Assembly: GCF_000485595.1 (NCBI RefSeq)
Contig: NW_014578914.1
Span: forward strand, 11,926 to 42,415
Length of the DNA: 30,490 bases
Source: Priapulus caudatus
Taxonomy: Eukaryota; Priapulida; Priapulimorpha; Priapulimorphida; Priapulidae
Reading direction: 5' to 3'
The notes under the pieces are model-generated. The model was given only the letters and a program-made list of their open reading frames with translations. It was not told where the DNA came from and made no database searches. This document shows, piece by piece, positions 17,585 to 30,490 of this stretch. The position numbers and the translations under genes are program-made. Position 1 is the stretch's first letter. Each line of letters opens with the position of its first letter.

Positions 17585-18736
17585 TAGGGTCTATGTCCCC
17601 CAGGCCAGGGCTCTATCGTATCGGAGGGTACCCTAGGTACGGTTCGATATATCGGAATTAAAGTACCTCGGGGTACTATACGATATGTCGCTGCGTACCC
17701 TGCATTGTCCCACCTAGACCGAATAATTCTGTCCCATATAACCTTTTTTATATTTTGGTGAGGGTTATATTGGGACAGAACGGGTTTCATTGAAATTTTG
17801 TGAGATCGCATGCAAAATGCATGCGCTGCGAATGCGGCCCGTACGCCGCTATTGGTGTGAAAAAACCCCTACCGTTCCCTAGCTTCTACATATGGCTTTA
17901 CCTTGCTACTGATATGTGTATACATTCACTTCAATCGTTATTCACTTCTTAAAAGATTGTTTTTCAGAAACACCGCTTCGTTCCACTTTCCTAAATCATT
18001 CACCATTTACAAACAATCAGACCAATCATAGCGAGTCTATCAGCCCTCCTGCAGCGCCACAGATACAAGCGAGAACCAGGCTATTGTAAGACTCGCTCTG
18101 ATTGGTCTGATTGTTTGTAAATGGCGAATGATTTAGGAAAGTGGAACGAAGCGGTGTTTCTGAAAAACAATCTTTTAAGAAGTGAATAACGATTGAAGTG
18201 AATGTATACACATATCAGTAGCAAGGTAAAGCCATGTAGAAGGGAACGGTAGTTTTTTTTCCACGCCAATAGCGGCGTACGGGCCGCATTCGCAGCGCAT
18301 GCATTTTGCATGCGATCTCACGAAATTTCATTGAACCCCGTTCTGTCCCAATATAACCCTCACCAAAATATAAAAATGGTTATATGGGACAGAATTATTC
18401 GGCCTATGTCCCACCGTACCCTGACTTTCAGCCAACTGATGTCGTAATAGTAATACATACACATTCTGTCAAGTTACCAATACCACATCACATAGAAGAA
18501 ACCTCAAGAAACCTCCAATAAAAATGTATTGTATGCTATGTTTGACTATATTTTTCTTTTTACTTTTTTTAAAACAAAGAGCTAGCTTTTATATTTTAGT
18601 TTTACAACATCGGAAATACGTCCATATAAAGTCAGGGTACGCAGCGACATATTGTATAGTACCCCGAGGTACTTTCCGATATATCGAACCATACCCAGGG
18701 TACCCTACGATAGTACCCTGGGGGACATAGACCTTA
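17585..18736. mobile_element. Long-TIR MITE copy A2, split by a nested palindrome
   Basis: Bases 17585-17714 match the left arm of copy A1, and 18407-18736 match its remaining arm and centre in reverse orientation. Removing the inner insertion and one 9-bp duplicate leaves about 451 bases, close to the 438 of A1. The ends are TAGGGTCTATG and CATAGACCTTA. Confidence 0.88.
17715..18406. mobile_element. 692-bp near-perfect palindrome (foldback element), Mutator-like by target duplication
   Basis: Arms 17715-18038 and 18089-18406 are reverse complements with about 5% mismatch by eye, around a 50-base loop. The termini are TAG(A/G)CCGAATAATTC. A 9-bp duplication, TGTCCCACC, flanks it at 17706-17714 and 18407-18415. 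The homologous site in copy A1 (about 12000-12008) has this sequence once (TGTTCCACC) with no insert. Each arm contains a smaller hairpin near its tip (CTGTCCCATATAACC against GGTTATATTGGGACAG). There is no transposase; open frames here are by-products of the palindrome. A 9-bp duplication with long inverted arms fits MULE or foldback elements. Confidence 0.92.
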
Positions 18737-18949
18737 TCAGTGTCAGTACGTGGCACTAGCACTGGCAGTGTAGCCTGTATGCTCTCTGCATTGAAATAAC
18801 TTGAATAAGCGGGCCATAAATAAATAAGCGCCTCCTCTTGCTAATCCGACTGAGATTTGTGAGCCGTGTTTTTTCTCTTATGTTCTAGTTCTGAACGTGA
18901 CAACGTTTCGAAACGGCGGCCTCATATACTTGTTATATGAGACGCAGTC

Positions 18950-19543
18950 ATGTACGGTAGCGGTGCAGGATTCGGTGCACAGCCCACATCTTACACCAAT
19001 GGTCCAGCATACCCGTACGGGACTGGTAACCCACAACAGCAGCAGCAGCAGCAGCAGCAGCAATCCCAGCTCAGTTATGACACAGAGGAATGTCTGGGTA
19101 TATTACAGCATTTGAAAAAGCAAGAACTGCAAGAACTACTTGATGACGATGACAAAGTGAATGACCTTATTAAAGATACGAAACAGGTTATTATCATGAT
19201 TTTTGTGTCGTAGATTGCATTTTTGCGAGATTACTAACATGCAGGTGTAGTGTAGTCTTTAACTTTGGATGTGTAATATACAAATATCTAACTATATATT
19301 CCTTTTCACACAGGTGAAAAACATTGATGTCGAGAAAGAGATGATGTTAGCGAGTAATCGAAGCCTGGCCGAATTCAACTTGTCGAGGGAAACCCGTTTC
19401 CAGCAGGCAAAAGATCACCTTGCCAAGTCGCATCTCTCGGCACTGGAACTGCGCGAAGCTTTAAACGCTGACACAGCTAAACTAGGTATAATCAGCTCCA
19501 CGAAGTGGTTACGCAGTGCGAGGCTTGTACGGATATGTTACAC

Positions 19544-19584
<41 letters not shown>

Positions 19585-20218
19585 CCTCTCACAGCCACAC
19601 CTGGCTTCAAGTAATGAAGACTTATTCTCAGTTGCTTCATATTGGCTGTAGCTAGGAGATGATAATGAGCATTGAAGGTGTTTAGGGTATACTAACGTGG
19701 TAATTGAGTGGAGTGAGCCATCTCTTGGAAGCTGGTCACTGATGGTTTTCGAACTGAGATGCCTCGTTCCCTATATTATTTGCCTGTGGAAAGTATTTTT
19801 TCATACAACTCGTGACCTTATTTCTGTCCACGTCTTATCTGATGTTACAGATAGTATTGTGTCACAGAACTCACTCGACACGATGTTGGCTGTGCTACAG
19901 ACGGCAGCAGCTGAAGAAGAAGAGGACACGGAGGTACGTCACTTAGTAAATGTCTAAACCATGCGACTGCTGCTTTTTGGCTTCGTCTAAACAACAGAGG
20001 TGCGACGACACCTTTCAATGTAACGATGCGATATCGTTCGGGAAGGTCACATGAGACTACGCGTATACACTTAGAATATGTTTCAGCAAATGACGGAGGA
20101 TCTGCTAAGTGGGAAGCTGAGCATGGACAAGTTCATGGCAACCTATCTGACGCGCCGATCTCTGGCGCACATGCGACGTGTGAAGTCCGAGAAGATGCAG
20201 CAGATACTGACGAAGTGA
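18950..20218 (+). CDS. VPS37B: VPS37 subunit of ESCRT-I (VPS37B-like), complete, about 207 residues
   Basis: ESCRT-I sorts ubiquitinated cargo into multivesicular endosomes; VPS37 joins TSG101, VPS28 and MVB12/UBAP1 through its Mod(r) domain. Exons are 18950-19186, 19314-19485, 19851-19933 and 20087-20218, with matching phases. Residues 1-45 are a Gly/Tyr/Pro segment with a run of ten glutamines encoded by a CAG repeat. The Mod(r) domain follows: LKKQELQELLDDDDKVNDL, then EKEMMLASNRSLAEFNL, the helical centre, an acidic EEEEDTE stretch, and the C-terminal SLAHMRRVKSEKMQQIL, which aligns with human VPS37B/C. The long proline-rich tail of VPS37B/C is absent; the protein stops a few residues after Mod(r). 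The low-complexity part has thus moved to the N-terminus. Which vertebrate paralogue it best matches is not decisive. Confidence 0.95.
19034..19063 (+). repeat. (CAG)n polyglutamine tract in VPS37 exon 1
   Basis: Ten consecutive glutamine codons, mostly CAG, in frame within the coding exon. It is likely to vary in length between individuals. Confidence 0.9.
19544..19581 (+). repeat. (TA)n microsatellite in VPS37 intron 2
   Basis: An almost uninterrupted TA run of about 18 units inside intron 19486-19850. Confidence 0.9.
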
Positions 20219-22580
20219 TGAGGGAGCCCGACCGACCGCATTTAACCTCAACGTCGGCGTCTTTGCGTTACCGGAAAAATGGTGTACCGAGTCGTGCAGC
20301 GTCTCTGTTGCGACCTTGTGAATACCCTGAAAGGAGCTGCGGAAAGGACCCGTGTAGGGTTATACTGCTTTGTTGTTGTCGTTCCCATTGTCACGTGATT
20401 GATTAGAAAATGTTTTAGAGTCCCGCACAAGAGGTGTGCAGTTGTAATTTTAAATGTAAATATGTTATGACAATGCAAAGCTGAAGTGCAAGTATTGTCT
20501 ACAAGTAAGCTGTATTTAGCATAGGTAACCATGTTGCGTACAGGCTACAACATACACCAGCAAAATGGACGAAAACAAAACTGCCTGCCTATCACGTGTC
20601 AATATAGCCGTGTCACGTGTCAATTATCCACGTAAAATATTTCCTACATTTGCACATGCAATTTTCATTTAATTGCTTGTATAATGTAATTTACAAGAGT
20701 AAATAACCTTTCAAGGTTTCGTTTTGTCTATTCCTTAAGTGAGGCAATCAATTAATTATACAGTACGCATACAAAAAATTCTATAACCATTCATTTGTGT
20801 TACCGGGAAGCAGTTGTGGTTTATTAATTGTATTGTCACTTGTACAATTACATCTTAATCGAAAAATAAATGTACACTTGTACTAGTTTGAATAATTTAA
20901 CAACTCCTCTTACTGACAACCAATCATTCACGCACTCAAGTCGCTCAGCAGTACGGTGCCCTGCCCAAATAAAACCCAAAAGCTTCCACCAAAAATGTAT
21001 CTGTAATCTCAACCGCACCATCGAGACTGCTTCTCAGATTTTTTCACGGCCAGTTGCTACCGGACGTTCAGTCTCCCACGAAAACGACAAGACCCAACAT
21101 TAATGTTTCACAGAGGGTTCAATCTTCTCGGGGTAAATAAGCTACTCGTATATACATGATAAGGCTCTCGTTGCGAAACGACGCGTCTTTGTTAGTGACA
21201 TCTGCTGAAGGTCGGCTCGGCTTTACGGCCACCACCAGAATAGGATCCTCATAAGCCCACCATGAACCAACAACCCCAGCAGGCTAAACTGGGGAGAGCA
21301 CCACACAACTTGCATTCACACACATACACACTCATTCCACAAACATGCATTCATACAAAACGTCCCGGGGCAGGCTTCAAAATCGAGCCCCCGTGGGACC
21401 GAATGCAACTATCATTTAATAGACAATCTCCCAGCGTCAGTCTGCTAGATAAAGCACCAGTGACGGCCTCGAACGAACATTCAAATAGATAACATTACGT
21501 GTGCGTCAACGTGCATGTTTGCTGTCACCTACATAGACTATGTGAAATGTGGATGTTTAAATACTGCAGATGAAAGTGCAAACAACTGTATAGTACATAA
21601 CCATTATTAATATTCAGTATTACGACTCAAAGGTTTTGCGGACCTTTTTATGCTATTTATTTTTCTACTGTTTTCATATCTTTTTCGCACCAATTTCTTA
21701 TTACATACGCGAACATGGACTTACAAAATGGCGGACCGACCCACCTGCAGCTGAACACGAGATGAGGGAAGTCTGGTATTTATAGATACAAACACGATGC
21801 CGACACTGGAAATTCTCAGCTCGCGATGAGCCATCAACTTTTACCGCAGCGACTTGGATATGCTACGGTTCATTACAAAAGGCTGGTCAAACGTCAACCA
21901 ATTAGAGGGCGAACATCTATTACACCTCGGCATGAATTTACCAATCCGAGAAGCGAAATTTCCTCTGGAAACAACAAACGCATGCGTAATTAGTGATTCC
22001 ATTTCAATACGACGGCACGTTTGTTCAGTCCTTTGCGATATAAAAAAATAGCAATGCTGCGTAGGCAAGATCTTTAGTAAAACCCTCTGCGACTTCATCC
22101 AGTTGCTACACACGGAATGCAAGGACATTAATTAGGGGGCAATTGTTGGGTTCTTAACAATTTTCTATACAGACAAGCACACAAGCTGCTTATTCATACC
22201 AATTGCCGATCATTTTTGATCCATTCAAATTCAATATATACATTTGCTCTACAGGTTGCCTTAATATGCAAAGCTATAACTTAAAAATACATTTCCTAGA
22301 CAACAGCACAATCCGTTCCTAGACCAAGATAGTTATGAAATGATGCAGAGCCGATCAGTACATTTAAATATCTGAAAGTTTTGTTTAGCTACGCATCTTG
22401 CTGGTGGAAATTTGTCACTAAAACTAACAACAATGAAATTACACAAAAGTACGCTACTTCCGTGAATAGAAGTTGTCGGGTATTCAAAAAGCCCATAATT
22501 TTACACTATAAACATCGTCATCGAGAAAGGAAATGAAAAAAAAGCGAGCCCCCCCCCCTTACTAAGGCATGATCAAATCT
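20219..22580. other. Convergent spacer between VPS37 and RAN (both 3' ends)
   Basis: The two genes converge here. A plus-strand AATAAA at 20865-20870 could end VPS37, and a minus-strand AATAAA at 21656-21661 could end RAN; neither is certain. A more GC-rich block at 21170-21480 differs in composition from its flanks and may be an old repeat I cannot name. ORFs such as 21262-21492 and 21841-22128 show no family features. Confidence 0.4.
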
Positions 22581-25776
<3,196 letters not shown>

Positions 25777-26582
25777 CTCGCGAGTAATACAATTCCGGTG
25801 AGCCTGCACAAATGCACAAAATCTCGGTTACTAGTGCATTCACACTATACGCTCTACTTTATAACTTTAGCACTTTTGTCCAGTAGGGTAACTTCACAGC
25901 GATGCAAAAATTTCAGTTTTCTGCCTTCATGCTACTAGATGTGATTGTAGTGGATCCATACTACGATGTTGGCCACGAGAAACTATGAGCATAGGTGTGA
26001 AGTTAATGCGTACCGGTACGAATCAAATTTACCATATTTTTTACCAACAATTTTACTCTGCAATTAAACCATTTCCAGAGGAAATGTAGCATAGGAGAAA
26101 CGAGGTGGAATAGTTTCTTAGGTAGGTAGTGGGCAGGATTTAACACACTATCCAAAACGAGCCCCACTGTACTGATATTTCGAAAAATCACAATTTGAAT
26201 TTCAACAGTGCACTACAATGAAAAATATCGTTAGCGACTCCTTTTATTTTAAACTACATGTCTTCTAGGTAAGGGTCATAATTTGCCTTTATAAATAAAC
26301 TTACAGGAATAGTTATTGCACGAGAAAACGAATATCGACTTAACAAAGAAGAACTCGGGCATGTCTATCCCAACCTGTATCAACTGGATAAAACCGCCTA
26401 ACCGGTTGCGCCGTATTTAGTCACAAACAAGAAAATACAATAATACGAAAGTGTGAAAATGTCGTACAACCAATATTGAAACAAACGACTAGACAATCCT
26501 TTATCATACACCCAGTTAAGTTATACACATCGTTATGAAGCAATTCTTATAGATTACGCAGATTTTCTAAGCGACTACTTAC

Positions 26583-26625
26583 AGTTCAAATTCACGCAGT
26601 AGAGCAAACTAAAGATGGCGGGAAA
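26583..26625 (-). other. Probable non-coding first exon of RAN
   Basis: On the minus strand, sequence starting about 26625 runs to AACT|GTAAGT, a strong donor at 26583/26582. A fitting acceptor, TTTGTGCAG, lies just upstream of the RAN start codon (exon edge 25803), leaving a 27-base leader before ATG. The intron would be 779 bases (26582-25804). This is inference from splice signals only. Confidence 0.5.
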
Positions 26626-26626
26626 A
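26611..26626 (-). promoter_or_regulatory. YY1/E2F-like composite site at the predicted RAN start
   Basis: On the minus strand this reads TTTTCCCGCCATCTTT, combining an E2F-like TTTCCCGCC with a YY1-like GCCATCTT. Such sites often sit at or just after the start of housekeeping genes. A second YY1-like GCCGCCATTAT on the minus strand lies near 25480. Confidence 0.5.
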
Positions 26627-26777
26627 AATATTTTACCGAACACTTTACTCGAGTGAAACACAACCACACATTAATATATTTGAACTATAATTTGTCACAG
26701 AAATAATAATAAAACAATCAATATATGTTTTAAAATTCTTTTCTATTATTTAACTACTTTGGTTAGTCAATGTCGCA

Positions 26778-26801
26778 AAATTGGCCGGGCGTATTACGTC
26801 A
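26778..26801. promoter_or_regulatory. CCAAT box and CRE-like site between RAN and syntaxin-1
   Basis: CCAAT is read on the minus strand at 26780-26784, and TTACGTCA (a CRE/ATF-type octamer, TGACGTAA in reverse) lies at 26794-26801. Both are in the roughly 370-base gap between the predicted RAN start and the syntaxin ATG, where a shared promoter would be. Confidence 0.45.
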
Positions 26802-26991
26802 CCGTCGGTTATCGTACTGCACCTGCGCATTGCAGCAGGTCCTGAGCGTTGAGGAAAGCTCCAAAATTTTTATTGATTTTTCAGTTTTCATGTGATTTTA
26901 GTGCATATTCACCAAGTTTCATGACATAGTTTGGGAGTGTGGTTTATAAATATCCGTTCCACTAGGATAGATTCCTTTCTAGCTCATCAAG

Positions 26992-28517
26992 ATGACTAAA
27001 GATCGGTTAGCAGCATTGAAAGCGGTAGGTGTTTCCCCCTTGGCCTTCGAAGTTCGAGCGATCGGGTGATCTCCCTTGCCGTACATATAATCACTAGGTT
27101 TATGAATGACTAAGCTTCATTGGCTAGTTGTATCCTGTGCGAGTAGACCAGTGTATAAGTTATGTTGCGTTTTAGTGCCAAACCGATTCCGTATTAAATA
27201 ATTATTTTAGCAGAAGTAGTTCCCTACTGAGCCAGAAGCATGCATTACGTATTATAAATATTATAAATATTATTAAAATAATAATGACAATGTGTAAGGC
27301 ACACAGACTACAGACTAGTCTACAGCTTGCACAACACACACTTACACTACTGTAGACATGTATTGTACGACCTTATAAATGGTGCTGGTGCCATACTGAG
27401 ATAGTGGTTATTATTAACCTACATTTCCAATAAGCAGTATTGCTATAGAGTGAATGTAATCATGAGGGTACCACAGGTTAAATTTCAACTAAAATTGAAT
27501 GTCATAGCGTATAGTGCACCACAGTGAACTACAGCTGTATTTGTGTACTAAACTGTGAGAGCATTAATAAACGTGAAAATGTATGTGGTTATGTTAGTAC
27601 CCTTATGGGCCCAAGCCTAGTTTAGCACCCCGGATTAGAGTAGTACATGTTCGAAAACACATCGGCGTGATCCCAAACTATCCTTGATCCATCTTATGTC
27701 CCGTATTTCAGGCATTGTGGTTTAACCTACTTAGTGGCACAGATTAATTTGGGTATGGAAGACATGGTGTTGTGATACTTGTGATAAGTGTCCATCTTCT
27801 AATCTATCATCGTTTTAATTCATAACAGTCCAAAGGACTATAATGTAGATGGAGTTTGACATCGATCAGATATGTTAGGTGAGGCGGCAGATGTTATATG
27901 ACTTCACCTCATCTATCTCCAAATACGATAGCACCAGTTGTGCTTCATTACCAATTAGAATTTAAATGCATTTTGCTGTCTAGGGAATGCCAACGACAGG
28001 CTAGTGAGACGAAAATCTTATCATAAATAAGGTTAATACCACATATATATATAGCAGTTAGTGAGATTTATCATATTGCCAAAATTTATAAGAGATGCAA
28101 AATCAAATCTTGTTACAAATATAGGTACCAATGTGGCAACCTATAATCAAACCTAACCTTTACACTAAAGTAATACTGTATGGCACCTCATAAATTATAA
28201 CGCTGTGGACATTGTTCGTTGTTCCCCAATGTAAAATATTACTCGATATGGCCACACCCCCTTCGATGAAAGTCGTTTTCCTCCCTGGGTATCAGCGCTG
28301 TTGGCCATGTATCATTGTTTATTGCCGCAATCTGTGCAGTGTCACACTTCATACGACGATAGCAAGGTCACTGCGCACGTGTCTAGATAATATATGTTTA
28401 TTTATGCGTGTGTTCGTTTTCCGCACCTGTTAGGCTCAAAGTGAAGATGACGACGTCGGTGATGAAGTCGCTGTCACAGTGGACAATTCAGGCTTCATGG
28501 AGGAGTTTTTCGCGCAG
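26992..28517 (+). CDS. STX1A: Syntaxin-1, first two exons (partial, continues beyond the window)
   Basis: Syntaxin-1 is the plasma-membrane Qa-SNARE for regulated exocytosis, pairing with SNAP-25 and synaptobrevin and controlled by Munc18. Exon 1 is 26992-27024 (MTKDRLAALKA) and exon 2 is 28434-28517 (28 codons). They join in phase 0 and each ends in a clear donor (GCG|GTAGGT, CAG|GTAAGG). The first residues form the N-peptide that binds Munc18. The acidic SEDDDVGDE stretch and AVTVDNSGFMEEFFAQ match invertebrate syntaxin-1 and precede the Habc domain, which would start in the next exon (expected VEEIR). I found no such exon before 30490, so intron 2 exceeds 1.97 kb. Intron 1 is 1409 bases and holds nothing notable. 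Start choice rests on homology and the CATCAAG context. Confidence 0.95.
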
Positions 28518-30490
28518 GTAAGGTTTTACGTCATCTACTATACGTCTGTGAATGTCATTAGCTGACCATGTGGCTAGGGCGTGGTGCCGTCCGTCAGAGG
28601 GTGTAAGGATGGTTGCTCGGAAAATGCACAAAATTTGTGGAAAATTTGTGGAAAATTTGTGTGCACACTGCGTCTGTGGTGTTAAGCGCGCGCGCATGCG
28701 ATACGCTTCCCTCCGATCCATCTGTCGGTTGCCACCTTTACATATCTACATGTGGCTCAAAGTCGGCAAATACTCGATGGCTTCATCCAGATAGCGCATA
28801 TTCGCGCGCACGATTGTAGATTGTCACAGGCAATATCTGGCTTAAATGTGCTGCGTGATATATGTATATATAGCCGCGTCTGTCGGTGACGCACGGCCTG
28901 TCACCCGTCATCGCGAATGAGAAGAAGAATTTTTAACGGATACAGCGCGCGCGCACGCTACTCGTAATTTCGTAGTCGGCAGCGATGCCCGGATGCGTGG
29001 CGAATTATACACGTTTATGTACGTAATGCGGATTTGTGAGGCTGGGTGTGCGGAGGGGGATGGGGAGCTGAGTCACTTAGGCACCCCCCCCCCCCGTGCC
29101 TTGCACGCTGCACCGATTGGTCCTGCGTGCAAAAGTGGCGGCGCTAATGATTTCAAGTGATGACCGACTGTAGACAAGGCAACGTAGCGCATTCTGTGGT
29201 TCTCTTCAGATTCCTACGTACCACGAAACACGTGTACGGGTGGGTGGGGGGGGGGGGGGTACATGAGTAGTCATGACATTGTGAGTCTAAACTGCCGTAA
29301 CTTTTGATGTGAAATGTGCAAAAGTAATGAAGTAAAGACGCATGGCACCTCGTAATTATTTTCAATGTTTCTGCTAACAGCGCCTGACGTTTTAGACTCG
29401 TGGTAGTCATAATTATTGATGATCTTTCTGAGAACGGGCCCTGGTCCTCCGTTTTATGCAACCCTATCTCAGTATTGGTGCATACACAACCCTACGAAGA
29501 ATACTGTTCACCGGATGGTACCGATGACATGTTTGTATAATGCATTTGTAAAGATTAATGAGGACAGCCCCCCCCCCCTCCGGATACGCGTGGCTTAGTT
29601 CATAGCAATCATCAGTTCTTCATGAGAAACCCTCAATGCAGTTGTTGTGTCCGTCGTCTGTTAAGCTATGATTTATCACTGCATTACGGGTTACCTAAGT
29701 AATGATAATATTGCTGGATATGTTTGAGCTAAAATCCTAATGAGTTGTTAATTGCAAAGTAGAAACAAAAGCGGCATTTATCGGCGTCGTCATCGCGGAA
29801 TTTACGTGCGCTCATTCCACTTCTTTCTACTGTGTATTCTGCTCAAGTGAGTGTACGACACCCGTACCTGTTTAAACAATGCCCCTCCCCCCTGTCCTAA
29901 TACAAATAGCTTCTTAACACGTGCATGCGAGTCTGTGTGATGCCATAAAACCACGTCGGCAGAGATCATTGATTTTGTGTCCTAGACTTCTATATTTGCT
30001 CGCACGCTTTTGATACTATCCCTCACATTCAGGGATCTGATTTCGATTGAATCGGTACGGCATGTAAACCCATCGGCATGTGCACTCGCTCGCCTGTATA
30101 TAGCGCAAGAAACTCGATAGAGTGCCCTCCTCCCTCCTCCCTTTCCCCGACCGCTCTCTTAGGGTTACTCTCTTTCTTAAGGATACTCTCTCGGGGATAC
30201 TCTCTCGAGGGTACCAGCTTGCTGTTACTATAATGCGAGAGTTTCATTCGGCATTGACTGCAGCAGTAACTTGTGAGTCCTTCGAGAGAGTCTTGCCAAC
30301 CCGGGGGGTGAAGGGTACATTGTAGGGGGTATGCATGCCCCCTATGTATGTATCATGGTTCGCACAGTCCTTGAAAAGTCCTTGAATTTGAGGGGAGTCC
30401 GTGAAAAGTAGTTGAATTTAGTAAATGTTTATTTTGTGCTTGAAAAGTGCTTGAATTTCATGAAAATGTCCTTGAATTTTTAGAAAGAAT
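28518..30490 (+). other. Syntaxin-1 intron 2 (incomplete)
   Basis: This follows the exon 2 donor and contains no recognisable syntaxin exon. It holds an AAAATTTGTGG triplet repeat (about 28630-28662), C- and G-homopolymer runs (about 29082-29094, 29237-29250, 29563-29571), CTCTC-rich pyrimidine DNA near 30120-30215, and a repeat at the right edge. Confidence 0.75.
30350..30490 (+). repeat. Interspersed repeat built on 'CCTTGAAAAGTCCTTGAATTT' motifs, cut by the window end
   Basis: Variants of (A/G)TCCTTGAAAAGT and CTTGAATTT recur about four times in 120 bases with drifting spacing. Repeats with this wording are found in many animal genomes as parts of DNA transposons, but I cannot assign the family. 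The right boundary is not in view. Confidence 0.5.

Noticed and set aside
18026-18311. Open frames inside the palindrome
   Set aside because: They are mirrored between arms and have no similarity to transposases or host genes.
20026-20406. 126-residue plus-strand open frame over VPS37 exon 4
   Set aside because: It is in a different frame from the conserved Mod(r) C-terminus and has no acceptor support.

Overview
This is nuclear DNA from an animal, most likely a marine invertebrate. The evidence is intron-containing genes with GT-AG boundaries, a set of metazoan housekeeping and secretory genes, about 40% GC background with local CpG-rich patches, and many short non-autonomous DNA transposons. 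I cannot name the phylum from the sequence. The syntaxin N-terminus is of the invertebrate syntaxin-1 type.

I rebuilt six protein-coding genes by joining exons and checking reading-frame phase at every junction. They alternate strictly in orientation, giving three divergent (head-to-head) pairs. In order: (1) an unrecognised two-exon gene, minus strand, 1785 down to 351; (2) a KIAA0930/C22orf9-family gene (DUF2045), plus strand, 12 exons, 2633-9595; (3) UBE2M (UBC12), the NEDD8-conjugating enzyme, minus strand, 5 exons, 16937 down to 15039; (4) a VPS37 subunit of ESCRT-I, plus strand, 4 exons, 18950-20218; (5) RAN GTPase, minus strand, 5 coding exons, 25776 down to 22581, with a probable non-coding first exon near 26583-26625; (6) the first two exons of syntaxin-1, plus strand, 26992-28517, the rest lying beyond the window. 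The proteins are not one pathway: neddylation, ESCRT sorting, nuclear transport and membrane fusion sit side by side. The VPS37-RAN-STX1 block does resemble arrangements I recall from vertebrate genomes and may be an ancient linkage.

The rest is introns and spacers filled with short elements. A 222-bp hAT-type MITE with an 8-bp target duplication lies at 10967-11188. A 298-bp element with perfect 44-bp inverted ends carries telomere-like CCCTAA repeats (11397-11694). A ~440-bp long-TIR family is present intact at 11890-12327, and as a second copy at 17585-18736 that was split by a 692-bp near-perfect palindrome with a 9-bp target duplication. Smaller inverted-repeat elements lie in KIAA0930 introns 5 and 6 and in the last RAN intron, and a hAT-like insertion sits directly on the splice donor of KIAA0930 exon 4. 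Minisatellites of 42 bp (8248-8446) and about 45 bp (13384-13650) and several microsatellites complete the picture. I saw no tRNA, rRNA, CRISPR or prokaryotic feature.
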